Below are positions 34,781 to 43,527 of a stretch of 64,000 nucleotides of DNA, one piece after another. Origin of the DNA: Hymenobacter sp. IS2118. Lineage in GTDB: Bacteria; Bacteroidota; Bacteroidia; Cytophagales; Hymenobacteraceae. The notes beneath the pieces were generated by a model. It was given only the letters and a program-made list of their open reading frames with translations. It ran no database searches and was not told the origin of the DNA. Within the stretch, counting starts at the first letter, position 1. Each line of letters starts with the position of its first letter. Position numbers and translations under genes: made by a program. The stretch is from NCBI RefSeq assembly GCF_000715495.1, contig NZ_JNLX01000006.1, forward strand, positions 1 through 64,000, written 5' to 3'.

Positions 34781-37700
34781 ATGATTTCTGCCACCTATCT
34801 GCAACGCCTGTTTGGTGTAAAAACCAGCGAAGCCCGCACCGTGGGGCTGTTTTTGCTGCACAACTTCCTGTTGGGCATTGGCTCGGTGCTGGTGTACGTG
34901 GCGGCCAACGTGCTGCTGCTCGAGCACGACCCCGCCCACAGCCTGCCCCTCGGCTACATTGCCGGCGCCCTGGCCATGATGGCCGTGAGCCGGGTTTACA
35001 CCTACTTCGAGCACCATTACCTGCTGAAAAAACTGGCCGTGCGCGTGCTGCTGGCCGTAGTGGCCCTCACCGGCGTGATGGGCGTGCTCGTAGTGGTGGG
35101 CCATTCGGTGGCGGCGGCCGTGGCCGTGATGGTGGGCTACCGCGTCATCTACCTGCTCACCAACCTCGAATTCTGGGGCGTGTCGGCGGTGGTGTTCGAT
35201 GTGCGGCAGAGCAAGCGCCTGTTCAGCGTCATCAGCGCGGGCGACATGCCGGCCAAGGCGCTGGGCGCGCTGCTGGCGGCCCTCATCCACGGCGATGCGC
35301 AGCTGCCGGTGCTGCTGGGCGTGTCGTTCGTGGCTTACCTCGGGGCGCTGTTCGCGCTGCGCTCCACGCTCAGCTCGCACGTGGTGGAAGCGGCCGCGCG
35401 GCCCCAACGACATTCCCGGCAGCAGCCGGCGGCTCTCGTGCAGCGGTGGTTTGGCGGCAGCGAGCTGGTGCTGGCCATGTGCCTGAGCCTGGTGGCCATC
35501 GCCGCGGTGATTTCGGGCGTCGAGTTTCTGTTTTTTATCAATGTGAAACTACGGTTTCATGCTTCAGAGGATATTACGCAGTCCGTGGGCTGGGTTTTGG
35601 GACTGACCTACCTGGCAGCGATGTTCTTTAAGCTGTTGGTGAGCCGGCAGACCCTTGACCGCTACGGCGTGCAGTGGTCGCTGCAGCTGCTGCCGGCCGT
35701 GGCGCTGGGCTGCCTGGCGGTATTTGGCGGGGTGCAGGTGCTGGGCGCTTCCAGCCAAAGTACCTTGCTCGCCTATTTCTGCGGCCTCTACCTGCTGCTG
35801 GAAGTGCTGCGCCGCACCGTGTTCGACCCCGTGTTTCTGGTGCTTTTTCAGCCGCTGGCGCCGCAGCAGCGCCTGGCGGCCCACACCCTGGCCAAAGGCT
35901 TTTACGAGCCATTGGGCATGGGCCTGACGGGCGTGCTCTTCCTGGCCCTGGGCGCGGTTGACAGACTGAGCGGCTGGATTCCCTTCGCCTGGATGAGCGG
36001 GCTGCTGGTGCTGGCGCTGTGGTTTTTGCGCCGCACCTACCGCGCCTATCTGGCCGAGCTGAAGGAGGGCCTGGGCCGACGCTTTACCGAAACCGCCGAC
36101 CTGGCCCTGCCCGACGCCGCCCTTCAGGTGGTGCTGGCCCACCTGCGCAGCCCCCGCGCCACCGAAGTGCTGAACGCCGTGGCGTGGCTCCGCCAACGCG
36201 AGCCCACGGCCCTGGCTGCCCACGCCCCTGCCCTGCTCGAACACTCCGACGAGCGGGTGCGCCTAGCCCTGCTGGCTACCCCCGAAGCCCGGCCCCTCCC
36301 CCCGGAAGCGCTGCTGGCGCTGGCCTTACGCGACCCAGCTTCGGCCGTGCGCGAAGCCGCTGCCCGGCAGTTTGCCAGCGCGATTTCGGACGCGCCCGCG
36401 CTGACGGCGATGCTAGCCGGCACGGACCTGGCTGCCCGCCAGGGCGCCATTCGGGGCAGCCTGGAAGCACAGCCCGACCACGAGCCGGCCCACCGCAGCC
36501 TCCAGCAGCTCCGGCAAGAGGCGACACCAGCAGCCAATACTGCGGCGTTGGGACTCTTGGAATTCTTTAGTAACGACGCTCAAACGCAGCTTCTTGACAG
36601 CAGCTTAGCCAGCCCGGACGGTGCCGTAGCGCATGCAGCCTTGCGGGCCATTGGCACCTTGGGCCACACTGATTTTGTCCCTTATCTGGTGCGGGCATTG
36701 GGCGAAAAGGGACAGTGGCAGCCCGCCGCCGACAGCCTCGTGGCGCTGGGTACGCCGGTAGTAGCAGCCCTGCGCGAAGCCCTTACCAATTCGAAAAGCA
36801 ACGTTTTGACGCATCGGCTGGCCGATGTGCTCGAACGCCTCGACGCTCCCGCCAGCCGGGCCGCGCTGGTGGAGCTGGCCCAATCTGCCAATTTGTTTTT
36901 CCGGCTGGTGGCGTTGCGGTCCTTACGCCACTCTTCGCCCGCAGTGGCCGAACAGGACGTGTTTGAGCAGTTGCTGCGTGAGGAATTTCACCTGGCATCC
37001 CAGCTGCTGGGCGGCCTCGTGCCAACCCAGCCGCCCGCTCTGGTCGCCACCGTCCACTACGAGCTGGGCCTGTTGCACCAGCGCGTGTTCGGCATTCTGG
37101 CCCAGCTCTACGATGCGGACCTGGTGGCTACCGCGCAACGCAACGTGGCCCACGCCGCCCGCGAACGCCAGGCCAATGCCCTTGAAATACTCGACAACCT
37201 TATTCCCCGGCCCATTTACCAGGGCCTGCAAGCCCTACTCGACGACACGCCCGTAGCGGAGAAGGCCCGCCTGTTCGCCACTCTCACGGCACCAAGCCGC
37301 CCGCCGCGCGTTGCCCTCAAAAATGCCAGCCGAGGCCACAGCACAGCTTTAGCGCCGCCCCAGGAGGTTACTCACCGAGCCGAAGCACTGCCCGCGTTTC
37401 TGCTCCGCCGGGGCCATAGCGCCTTCACGGCCTGGACGCTGAGCGTGGCCCTGCGCCACTGGCAACCCGCCGAAACTGCCGATGCCGCCGCGCTGCTGTT
37501 GCCCTACTTGCAGGCCACCATTCCGCTGCTGCGGGAAAGCGCCGCAGTGGCGGCCACCGCGCTGGCCACGCATTTGGGCCAACCCTCACCTGATTCCTCT
37601 TCCCCTTTATCAGCCATGAGCCACGCTCCTGCCAACGCCGACGCCCGTATTTCCGCCCTGGAGCGCGTGGTAGTCCTCAAAAGCACCGCCTTGTTTGCCC

Positions 37701-38080
37701 AAACGCCCGAAAACGTGCTGAGCAGCATTGTTCCCATTATGCGGGAAGTGACTTTTGAGGAGAATGAGGAGATTTTTGCCAAAGGCGACATTGGCACGTC
37801 GCTTTTCATCGTGCACGACGGGCAGGTGGGCATTTTCAACGGCAGCCAGCAGCTGGCTACGTTTGGGCCCGGCGATTTTTTTGGCGAGCTGGCCCTGCTC
37901 GATGCTGAGCCGCGCTCGGCTTCGGCGGCGGCGCTGAGCCAGGTGCTGGCCTTCCGCATCGACCAGGAAGATTTTTACGACGTGATGGAAGAGCGCGGCG
38001 AAGTGCTGCGCAACATCATGCGGATGCTGTGCCAGCGCATTCGGCAGCAGAACGAGAAGATGCGCGAGCTGGCCGGCTAA
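34781..38080 (+). CDS. ADP/ATP-translocase-like MFS - HEAT - cyclic-nucleotide-binding fusion
   Basis: A 1099-residue protein. Residues about 1-430 have 12 hydrophobic helices like the Npt1/Tlc nucleotide-transporter group (TVGLFLLHNFLLGIGSVLVY, GYRVIYLLTNLEFWGVSAVVFDVRQSKRLFS, RRTVFDPVFLVLFQPL). Residues about 450-900 are repeated helix pairs of HEAT type (DAALQVVLAHLRSPRATEVLNA, SSLASPDGAVAHAALRAIGTL). Residues about 965-1095 are a cyclic-nucleotide-binding domain with the phosphate-binding cassette FGELALLDAEPRSASA, including its arginine. Transport substrate is unknown; the nucleotide likely gates or localises it. It is convergent with a gene for an adenylate cyclase, a plausible source of the ligand. 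Confidence 0.85.
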   Translation: MISATYLQRLFGVKTSEARTVGLFLLHNFLLGIGSVLVYVAANVLLLEHDPAHSLPLGYIAGALAMMAVSRVYTYFEHHYLLKKLAVRVLLAVVALTGVMGVLVVVGHSVAAAVAVMVGYRVIYLLTNLEFWGVSAVVFDVRQSKRLFSVISAGDMPAKALGALLAALIHGDAQLPVLLGVSFVAYLGALFALRSTLSSHVVEAAARPQRHSRQQPAALVQRWFGGSELVLAMCLSLVAIAAVISGVEFLFFINVKLRFHASEDITQSVGWVLGLTYLAAMFFKLLVSRQTLDRYGVQWSLQLLPAVALGCLAVFGGVQVLGASSQSTLLAYFCGLYLLLEVLRRTVFDPVFLVLFQPLAPQQRLAAHTLAKGFYEPLGMGLTGVLFLALGAVDRLSGWIPFAWMSGLLVLALWFLRRTYRAYLAELKEGLGRRFTETADLALPDAALQVVLAHLRSPRATEVLNAVAWLRQREPTALAAHAPALLEHSDERVRLALLATPEARPLPPEALLALALRDPASAVREAAARQFASAISDAPALTAMLAGTDLAARQGAIRGSLEAQPDHEPAHRSLQQLRQEATPAANTAALGLLEFFSNDAQTQLLDSSLASPDGAVAHAALRAIGTLGHTDFVPYLVRALGEKGQWQPAADSLVALGTPVVAALREALTNSKSNVLTHRLADVLERLDAPASRAALVELAQSANLFFRLVALRSLRHSSPAVAEQDVFEQLLREEFHLASQLLGGLVPTQPPALVATVHYELGLLHQRVFGILAQLYDADLVATAQRNVAHAARERQANALEILDNLIPRPIYQGLQALLDDTPVAEKARLFATLTAPSRPPRVALKNASRGHSTALAPPQEVTHRAEALPAFLLRRGHSAFTAWTLSVALRHWQPAETADAAALLLPYLQATIPLLRESAAVAATALATHLGQPSPDSSSPLSAMSHAPANADARISALERVVVLKSTALFAQTPENVLSSIVPIMREVTFEENEEIFAKGDIGTSLFIVHDGQVGIFNGSQQLATFGPGDFFGELALLDAEPRSASAAALSQVLAFRIDQEDFYDVMEERGEVLRNIMRMLCQRIRQQNEKMRELAG

Positions 38081-38085
38081 CTTGT

Positions 38086-38232
38086 TAGCTGTTAGCTGTT
38101 CAACTTAGGTCAGATACTCAAGTGGTCCAAGTGTTTGGCCCAAATAAAACACAATTTAATTGCTTCAACCGACTGATTTTTAAGCAGAAAGCTAACAGCT
38201 ATTGGCTGAAAGCTAATGGCTCATTACTTACG
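38086..38232. repeat. Heptad palindrome D (convergent gene spacer)
   Basis: The left arm core TAGCTGTTAGCT (38086-38097) pairs exactly with 38190-38201. The right arm is a run of heptads (GCAGAAA, GCTAACA, GCTATTG, GCTGAAA, GCTAATG, GCTCATT; 38184-38225) running into the stop codon of the minus-strand cyclase gene (38228-38230). It sits between two convergent genes. Confidence 0.75.
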
Positions 38233-39274
38233 CCACGACTTCGTAGATTTTTACGGGCAGCGACTTGTTCTTCAACGTTACCTCGCTCACGAACTGGCAC
38301 TGAAACGACTCCTTCACCTTGAGGTACACGGCCTCGCTGATGATTATTTGCCCCGGCTTGCCGGCCGCCTGCAGTCGCTGCGACACGTTCACCACGTCGC
38401 CAATCACGGTGTAGTCCAGCCGCTTGAGCGACGCCGAGCCTATATTGCCCGATACGACTTCTCCGGTGTTCAGGCCGATGCTTACTTCGGGGCGGTAGGC
38501 GAAGCCGGACGGGAGTGGGGCGCTGCTGTACTGCAGCGCAGCACGGGCCGAGAGCGCGGCATCAATGGCCCGGTCGAGGTGGTGCTCGCCCCGAAAAACG
38601 GCCATCACGGCATCGCCCATGAACTTATCGACGTAGCCGCCCTGCGCAATAATCTCCTTCACCATCACGTCGAAGTAGGTGTTGAGCAGGCTCACAACGT
38701 CGGTGGGCGCGAGCTGTTCGGCCAGGGAAGTGAAGCCGCAGATGTCGAGAAAAACGATAGTAGCCTCTACGGTTTCGCTGGCCAGCAGCCGGTTTTCGAA
38801 GTCGGGCCGGGTCATGAAATTGAGCACCGTCTCGTCGACGTACATCTTGAGAATATTGTTTTCCTGGATGGCCCGCAAGGTGTCGCGTAGCTGGCGCACC
38901 TGCTCGGCAGTTTTCTCAATGGTCAGCTCCAGGTCCTGGAAATCGACGGGCTTCACCACGAAATCGAACGCGCCCCGGTTCATGGCGGTGCGCAGGTTAC
39001 CCAGGTCGCCATAAGCCGACACGATGACCGTTTTCATGGCCGGATGCTGGGCGTGGGTGTGCGTGAGCAAGGTCAGCCCGTCCATCACCGGCATGTTGAT
39101 ATCGCTGAGGATGACGTCGGTATCGGGGTTTTCGATGATGCGGGCCAGGGCTTCCTGACCGTTGCAGGCGAAGACAAACTCGTAGACGCTCTCGCGGATT
39201 TTGCGCCGAAATTTCTGCTTGATGAGCAGTTCGAGGTCGGCTTCGTCATCGACCACCAGTATTTTCGTCTTCAT
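38228..39274 (-). CDS. Response regulator with adenylate cyclase output domain
   Basis: A 348-residue cytoplasmic protein. Residues 1-125 are a CheY-like receiver with acidic pocket DDE, phosphoacceptor Asp58 and Lys108. A coiled linker (120-165) leads to a class III nucleotide cyclase domain (170-345): metal ligands Asp177 (FLDICGFT) and Asp221, adenine-selecting Lys217 and Thr289, and transition-state residues Asn296 and Arg300 (VNVSQR). All catalytic residues are present, so phosphorylation-controlled cAMP synthesis is predicted. It is the last gene of a kinase-regulator series and converges with a cyclic-nucleotide-binding transporter gene. Confidence 0.92.
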   Translation of the reverse strand: MKTKILVVDDEADLELLIKQKFRRKIRESVYEFVFACNGQEALARIIENPDTDVILSDINMPVMDGLTLLTHTHAQHPAMKTVIVSAYGDLGNLRTAMNRGAFDFVVKPVDFQDLELTIEKTAEQVRQLRDTLRAIQENNILKMYVDETVLNFMTRPDFENRLLASETVEATIVFLDICGFTSLAEQLAPTDVVSLLNTYFDVMVKEIIAQGGYVDKFMGDAVMAVFRGEHHLDRAIDAALSARAALQYSSAPLPSGFAYRPEVSIGLNTGEVVSGNIGSASLKRLDYTVIGDVVNVSQRLQAAGKPGQIIISEAVYLKVKESFQCQFVSEVTLKNKSLPVKIYEVVA

Positions 39275-39340
39275 AGCAAGGGTGGCATTAAGGGTGGGGC
39301 CGGGCGTAGTGGTAGGGTTCGGGAATGTAAGTCGGCAGCG

Positions 39341-39718
39341 TTAGGAAATCAACTGGGCCAGCTTTTCCTTCAGCACTGCAAAATCCACGGGTTTGGTCAG
39401 GAAGTCATTGGCACCCAGCGCCATCGCCTGGCGGTAGCTTTCGTCATCGCCGTAGGCCGTAATCATCACCATGGTAGTGGGCGGCATCTCAAACTCCTTC
39501 TTCACGTGGCCCAGCAGCTCCAGCCCGCTCATGCCGGGCATGTTGATATCGGAGAGAATAATGAGCACCTCTGAGTGGTGGTCGCGCAGGTAGGTCATGG
39601 CTTCCTCGCCCGAAAAAGCGAAGCTGAAACTCATTTCCCCACTGCGGATTTCGCGGCGAAAACGCTGCTGAAACAAGTCACGAACATCGGTTTCGTCGTC
39701 AACAACCAGGATTTGCAT
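39341..39718 (-). CDS. Single-domain response regulator
   Basis: A 125-residue CheY-like receiver. The ATG at 39718 (MQILVVDDET) is chosen; an in-frame extension upstream adds only non-conserved residues. Phosphoacceptor Asp57 and Lys109 are present. Its sequence is close to the receiver of the next gene (ILSDINMP, KPVDF), so the two arose by duplication. It would compete for, or relay, phosphate from the kinase encoded 51 bases upstream. Confidence 0.92.
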   Translation of the reverse strand: MQILVVDDETDVRDLFQQRFRREIRSGEMSFSFAFSGEEAMTYLRDHHSEVLIILSDINMPGMSGLELLGHVKKEFEMPPTTMVMITAYGDDESYRQAMALGANDFLTKPVDFAVLKEKLAQLIS

Positions 39719-39769
39719 AACTCGGTTTTTCGGGGATAAGGGGCCACCAAAGTTAGGGCCTGCCACCGG

Positions 39770-41737
39770 TTAGGCGGGCAGGGCCACAATAAATTCGGTG
39801 CCCACGTTCACCTCGCTTTCCACCAGCAGGCGCCCGCCGTGGCCGGTGGTCACCACGTCGTGGCTGAGCGAGAGGCCCAGGCCCGTGCCCTCGCCCACCG
39901 CTTTGGTAGTGAAAAAGGGCTGGAAAATCCGGGCCTTCACCTGCTCTGGCATACCCGTGCCATTGTCACGGATGCTGATTTCGACACCATTCGCCACGGC
40001 CCGCGTACTCACCGTCACCTCGGGTTGGTAATCCGCCGGGGATTCTTCGTGCTGGCGCTGGCGCACGGCATGAAAGGCATTGGTAAGCAGGTTAATCAGC
40101 ACGCGCCCCAGGTCCATAGGGGCCACCGAAACCAGCGGCAGGTCGGGAGCCAGCACAGTGGTGAGCTGCGCCGTAAATGCCTTGTCCTTGGTACGCAGGC
40201 CCTGATAGGCTAGGCGCAGGCTGTCCTCCACCAGGGTGTTGAGGTTGGTGGCCTGGCGGGGGCTGGCGCCGGTGCGCGAGTGCTCCAGCATGCCCTTGAT
40301 GATAGACGTGGCCCGCTGGCCGTGCTGACTGATTTTCTGGAGGTTTTGCTTGAGGCCGGCCAGGATTTCCTGCTCCAGGTCGGGGTTGCGAGCGGGGCCG
40401 GTGGGGTCGCCGGTTATCTCATCCACGAGGTCGGTGCTCACTTCGGCGAAGTTTTTCACGAAGTTGAGCGGGTTTTGCAGCTCGTGGGCAATGCCGGCGG
40501 TGAGCTCACCCAGAAAGGCCATTTTCTCGCGCTGCACCAGCTGCTCCTGCGTGGTTTTCAGCTCGGCCAGGGACTCCTCCAGCGCTTCTTTGGCGCGCTG
40601 CTGCTGCCGGGCATGCCGGCCCAGCAGCAGCGCCAGCAGCAGCAAGCCCACCAGGCCCGCCACCAGGGCATAGGTCCGGTAGCGGGTTTTGAGGGCCGCC
40701 TGGCTGGCGGCGGCTTGCTGCGCGCGCTGCTGCTCCAGGTAGTTCAGGGATTGCAGGCGCATCACCTTTTCCTGGCCGAAAAGCGTGTCCTTCATCACCA
40801 GCATCAGGCTCTGGTACCGGAGGGCGCTATCGGACTGGTCACGCATTTTAAAATCCTTGGTCAGCAACGTGCTGGCGTTGAGCACGCCCCGCAGAAAGCC
40901 GTTGGTTTGGCCGGCCTGGCAGCCCAGGCGGCCGTAGTAAATGCTGGAATCGAGCCGGCCCAGCTGCTGGTAGAGCGTGGCCAGGCCCACGTAGGAAAAA
41001 TTGAGGCTGCGCAAATGCCCCACCTTCTTCGATTCGGCAATGCTTTTACGGTAGAACACGGCGGCCTCATCCAGCTTTCCTTCCTTGCGGGCCACATTGC
41101 CCAGCCCGTACAAAATGTAATTGGTGGGCGTGCGCAGCCGACGCGCCAGGGCATAGGCCCGCTCCTGAAAAATCCTGGCCGAATCCAGCTGGTCGAACAA
41201 GTCGTAAGCAAGTCCGATATTACTCAATTCCAGCACTATACGGCGCTCGGCCCGCAGCTCTTCGTCAATTTTCAGGGCCCTAAAGTAGTACGACAGGCCT
41301 TGGCGCTTATCGCGCAGGTACACGTAAATGATGCCGATACTGCGTAGGTTCTGGGCTTCGAGGGCACGGTCCTGGGTGGCTCTGGCGATGCGTAGCGACT
41401 GCTGAAAGACCTCCAGCGAACGGGCCAGGTTGCTTTCGCGCAGGGCGGCACCGAGGCGGTTCAGGGCTTCGCCTTCGCCGTGGCGGTAGCCCACGCGGCG
41501 GGCCAGGGCCAGCGCCTTGAGGGCATACACGGCGGCCGAATCGGTGCGCTGCGTCCACAGCTGGTCACTGAGTTGGCACAGCACAATCACGCGCAGGGTA
41601 TCGGGCAGCGGCCGGTCCAGTACCCGGCGCAGGCTGTCCACGCTCCGGCTTTGGGTGGCTTTGGGCAACGGCACCGCTCCTGCCGAGAGGAAACCACTCA
41701 GCAGCAACAGCACCAAAAGGCTCAGCCGGAAACGCAT
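39770..41737 (-). CDS. TPR sensor histidine kinase (HK1)
   Basis: A 655-residue protein with a signal peptide, a periplasmic array of TPR repeats (residues about 35-345), one transmembrane helix (about 357-375), a coiled coil, and a cytoplasmic kinase core. The HisKA motif GIAHELQNPLNFVKNFAE carries His418. The ATPase has N (NLLTNAFHAV), G1 (DNGTGMP), F (IFQPFFTTK) and G2 ([11 protein letters not shown]) boxes. TPR-type sensors are common in Bacteroidota; the signal is unknown. It lies upstream of a receiver and the receiver-cyclase, which are likely targets. Confidence 0.93.
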   Translation of the reverse strand: MRFRLSLLVLLLLSGFLSAGAVPLPKATQSRSVDSLRRVLDRPLPDTLRVIVLCQLSDQLWTQRTDSAAVYALKALALARRVGYRHGEGEALNRLGAALRESNLARSLEVFQQSLRIARATQDRALEAQNLRSIGIIYVYLRDKRQGLSYYFRALKIDEELRAERRIVLELSNIGLAYDLFDQLDSARIFQERAYALARRLRTPTNYILYGLGNVARKEGKLDEAAVFYRKSIAESKKVGHLRSLNFSYVGLATLYQQLGRLDSSIYYGRLGCQAGQTNGFLRGVLNASTLLTKDFKMRDQSDSALRYQSLMLVMKDTLFGQEKVMRLQSLNYLEQQRAQQAAASQAALKTRYRTYALVAGLVGLLLLALLLGRHARQQQRAKEALEESLAELKTTQEQLVQREKMAFLGELTAGIAHELQNPLNFVKNFAEVSTDLVDEITGDPTGPARNPDLEQEILAGLKQNLQKISQHGQRATSIIKGMLEHSRTGASPRQATNLNTLVEDSLRLAYQGLRTKDKAFTAQLTTVLAPDLPLVSVAPMDLGRVLINLLTNAFHAVRQRQHEESPADYQPEVTVSTRAVANGVEISIRDNGTGMPEQVKARIFQPFFTTKAVGEGTGLGLSLSHDVVTTGHGGRLLVESEVNVGTEFIVALPA

Positions 41738-41754
41738 GCAGAAAAAGGAGTTAC

Positions 41755-41917
41755 GTAGTTAGCTTCAAGCCTTGAGCTGCGAGCCGCAAGCTGGTTTACT
41801 ATGCTTTATGAAAATTCAATATTCGTTTCAAGCGTACATGATACGCTGTGCAACCTGCTATTTTGTGAGTAGTAGGCTTGAAGCTTGCTGCTTGAAACTT
41901 GTGGCTCACTACTTAAA
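41755..41917. repeat. Heptad palindrome E
   Basis: Arms 41755-41791 and 41876-41912 align without gaps and pair at 26 of 37 positions. The right arm is a run of heptads (GCTTGAA, GCTTGCT, GCTTGAA, ACTTGTG, GCTCACT). The spacer 41738-42026 between two kinase genes contains no gene. It closely resembles repeat K at 10523. Confidence 0.75.
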
Positions 41918-42026
41918 AGCAATCGGAACAACCAAACCAAATATAGGGTTTTAGCAGGCGAAAAAACGCAACAAGCTGGCCCAAAAAGAGCAACCCAGCC
42001 GGCGAGTGGCCCCGACGTCGGTCGAC

Positions 42027-43409
42027 CTATTTAACTGGCAAGCTAATCAGAAACTCGGTGAAGCTTCCTTCTTCCGAACTCACCGTGAGGGTGCCGCCGT
42101 GGCCCTGAGTCACGATGTCGTAGCTCAGCGACAAACCCAGGCCGGTGCCTTCGCCACTGGGCTTGGTGGTAAAGAAGGGCTGGAATATTTTCTGCCGCAC
42201 GGCTTCGGGGATGCCCGACCCGTTGTCGCGTACCCGAATTTCGAGTTGGTCGCCGCGTTGGTGCGTGCTCACGGCCACGGTGGGCGCGTAACCGGCCTCA
42301 CCGCGCAGCTGGCGCTGGCGCACGGCATAAAAGGCGTTGCCAAACAGGTTGAGCAGCACCCGACCCAGGTCGGGGCCAATGGCTGGCACCAACGGCAGGT
42401 CGGGCGCAAAGTCGGTATTGAGGGTGGCGTTAAAAGTCTTGTCCTTGGCGCGCAGGCCCTGATAGGCTAGGCGCAGGTACTCGTCGGCCAGGTGGTTGAG
42501 GTTGGTGGGCTGGCGCTCGCCGGTGCTGGCGCGGCTGTGTTCGAGCATGCCTTTCACGATGCTGGCCGCGCGCTGCCCGTGGTGATGAATCTTCTGCAGG
42601 TTCTGGGCAATGTCGGCCAACAGCTCGGCTTCAAGGTCGGGGTCGCGGATGGGGCGGGCCTGCTCCTCGCTCAATTCGGTCAGCATCTCCACGCTCACGT
42701 CGGCAAAGTTGTTCACGAAGTTGAGCGGGTTCTGGATTTCGTGAGCGATGCCGGCCGTCAGCTCGCCCAGGCTGGCCATTTTCTCGGACTGCACCAGCTG
42801 CGCCTGCGTGGTGCGCAGCTCGGTGAGGGCCGCGCGCAGCTCCTCGGCCTGAAGGGTGAGGGCTGCGGTGCGCTCCAGCACCAGCCGTTCCAGCTCCACG
42901 TTTTGCGCCTCGATGAGGCGTTTGGCTCTCTCTTCTTCCTCCCGCTGCAGTCGTTCCTTTTCCAGCCCCTTTTTCTGGCTCCGGGCGATGATAATGAAGG
43001 CAATCAACCATGTTATGGCAAATCCCTGCGTGCTATCCACCAGTTGGTCGAGGCGCGTAGTCAGGCGCCCGTCGGCCCCAGCCAGAATAAATTCGAGGAG
43101 CTTGTTTAGGAGAAACGGTGCCAACGCCAGCAGCAGTGTACGGGCCGGGCGGTAGTCGCGCAAGGCCACCAGCACGGCCGCCACCGTCAGCAGCACAAAC
43201 AGCCAGTACCCATCCACCAACACCGGCACCCGCAGCTTAAAAACCCACGCGGCGAAGGCCAGGGCAATGCTGGGCACCCAGATGTAGTTCAGAATATTGT
43301 TCCAGGCCAACCGGGCAGGCAGGTCCAAAAAACGACGCAAACCCCTGACCATCAAGATGGCAACCGGAGCCAAAATCAGGAGTTCACCGTAACCAGCGGA
43401 AGATTTCAT
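42027..43409 (-). CDS. Membrane histidine kinase (HK2)
   Basis: A protein of about 460 residues; the ATG at 43409 ([13 protein letters not shown]) is preferred because the upstream extension is Cys-rich and non-conserved. Residues about 8-145 contain five or so hydrophobic segments, replacing the TPR sensor of its paralogues. A coiled coil (about 150-205) leads to the HisKA motif [18 protein letters not shown] with His223 and complete N, G1, F and G2 ATPase boxes. The core is closely related to HK1 and HK3. A membrane-embedded or diffusible signal is likely. It is tandem with HK3. Confidence 0.9.
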   Translation of the reverse strand: MKSSAGYGELLILAPVAILMVRGLRRFLDLPARLAWNNILNYIWVPSIALAFAAWVFKLRVPVLVDGYWLFVLLTVAAVLVALRDYRPARTLLLALAPFLLNKLLEFILAGADGRLTTRLDQLVDSTQGFAITWLIAFIIIARSQKKGLEKERLQREEEERAKRLIEAQNVELERLVLERTAALTLQAEELRAALTELRTTQAQLVQSEKMASLGELTAGIAHEIQNPLNFVNNFADVSVEMLTELSEEQARPIRDPDLEAELLADIAQNLQKIHHHGQRAASIVKGMLEHSRASTGERQPTNLNHLADEYLRLAYQGLRAKDKTFNATLNTDFAPDLPLVPAIGPDLGRVLLNLFGNAFYAVRQRQLRGEAGYAPTVAVSTHQRGDQLEIRVRDNGSGIPEAVRQKIFQPFFTTKPSGEGTGLGLSLSYDIVTQGHGGTLTVSSEEGSFTEFLISLPVK

Positions 43410-43527
43410 CGCAGCAAAAACGCAGTGGCAGGGGCGGCAGGCCATAAGAGCCCAGCTCACACCCTAAATTTCAGCACCGCCAAGGTACACTTGGAGGCAG
43501 TAATAAAGTCGCCGGCCGGCGTGGCCG

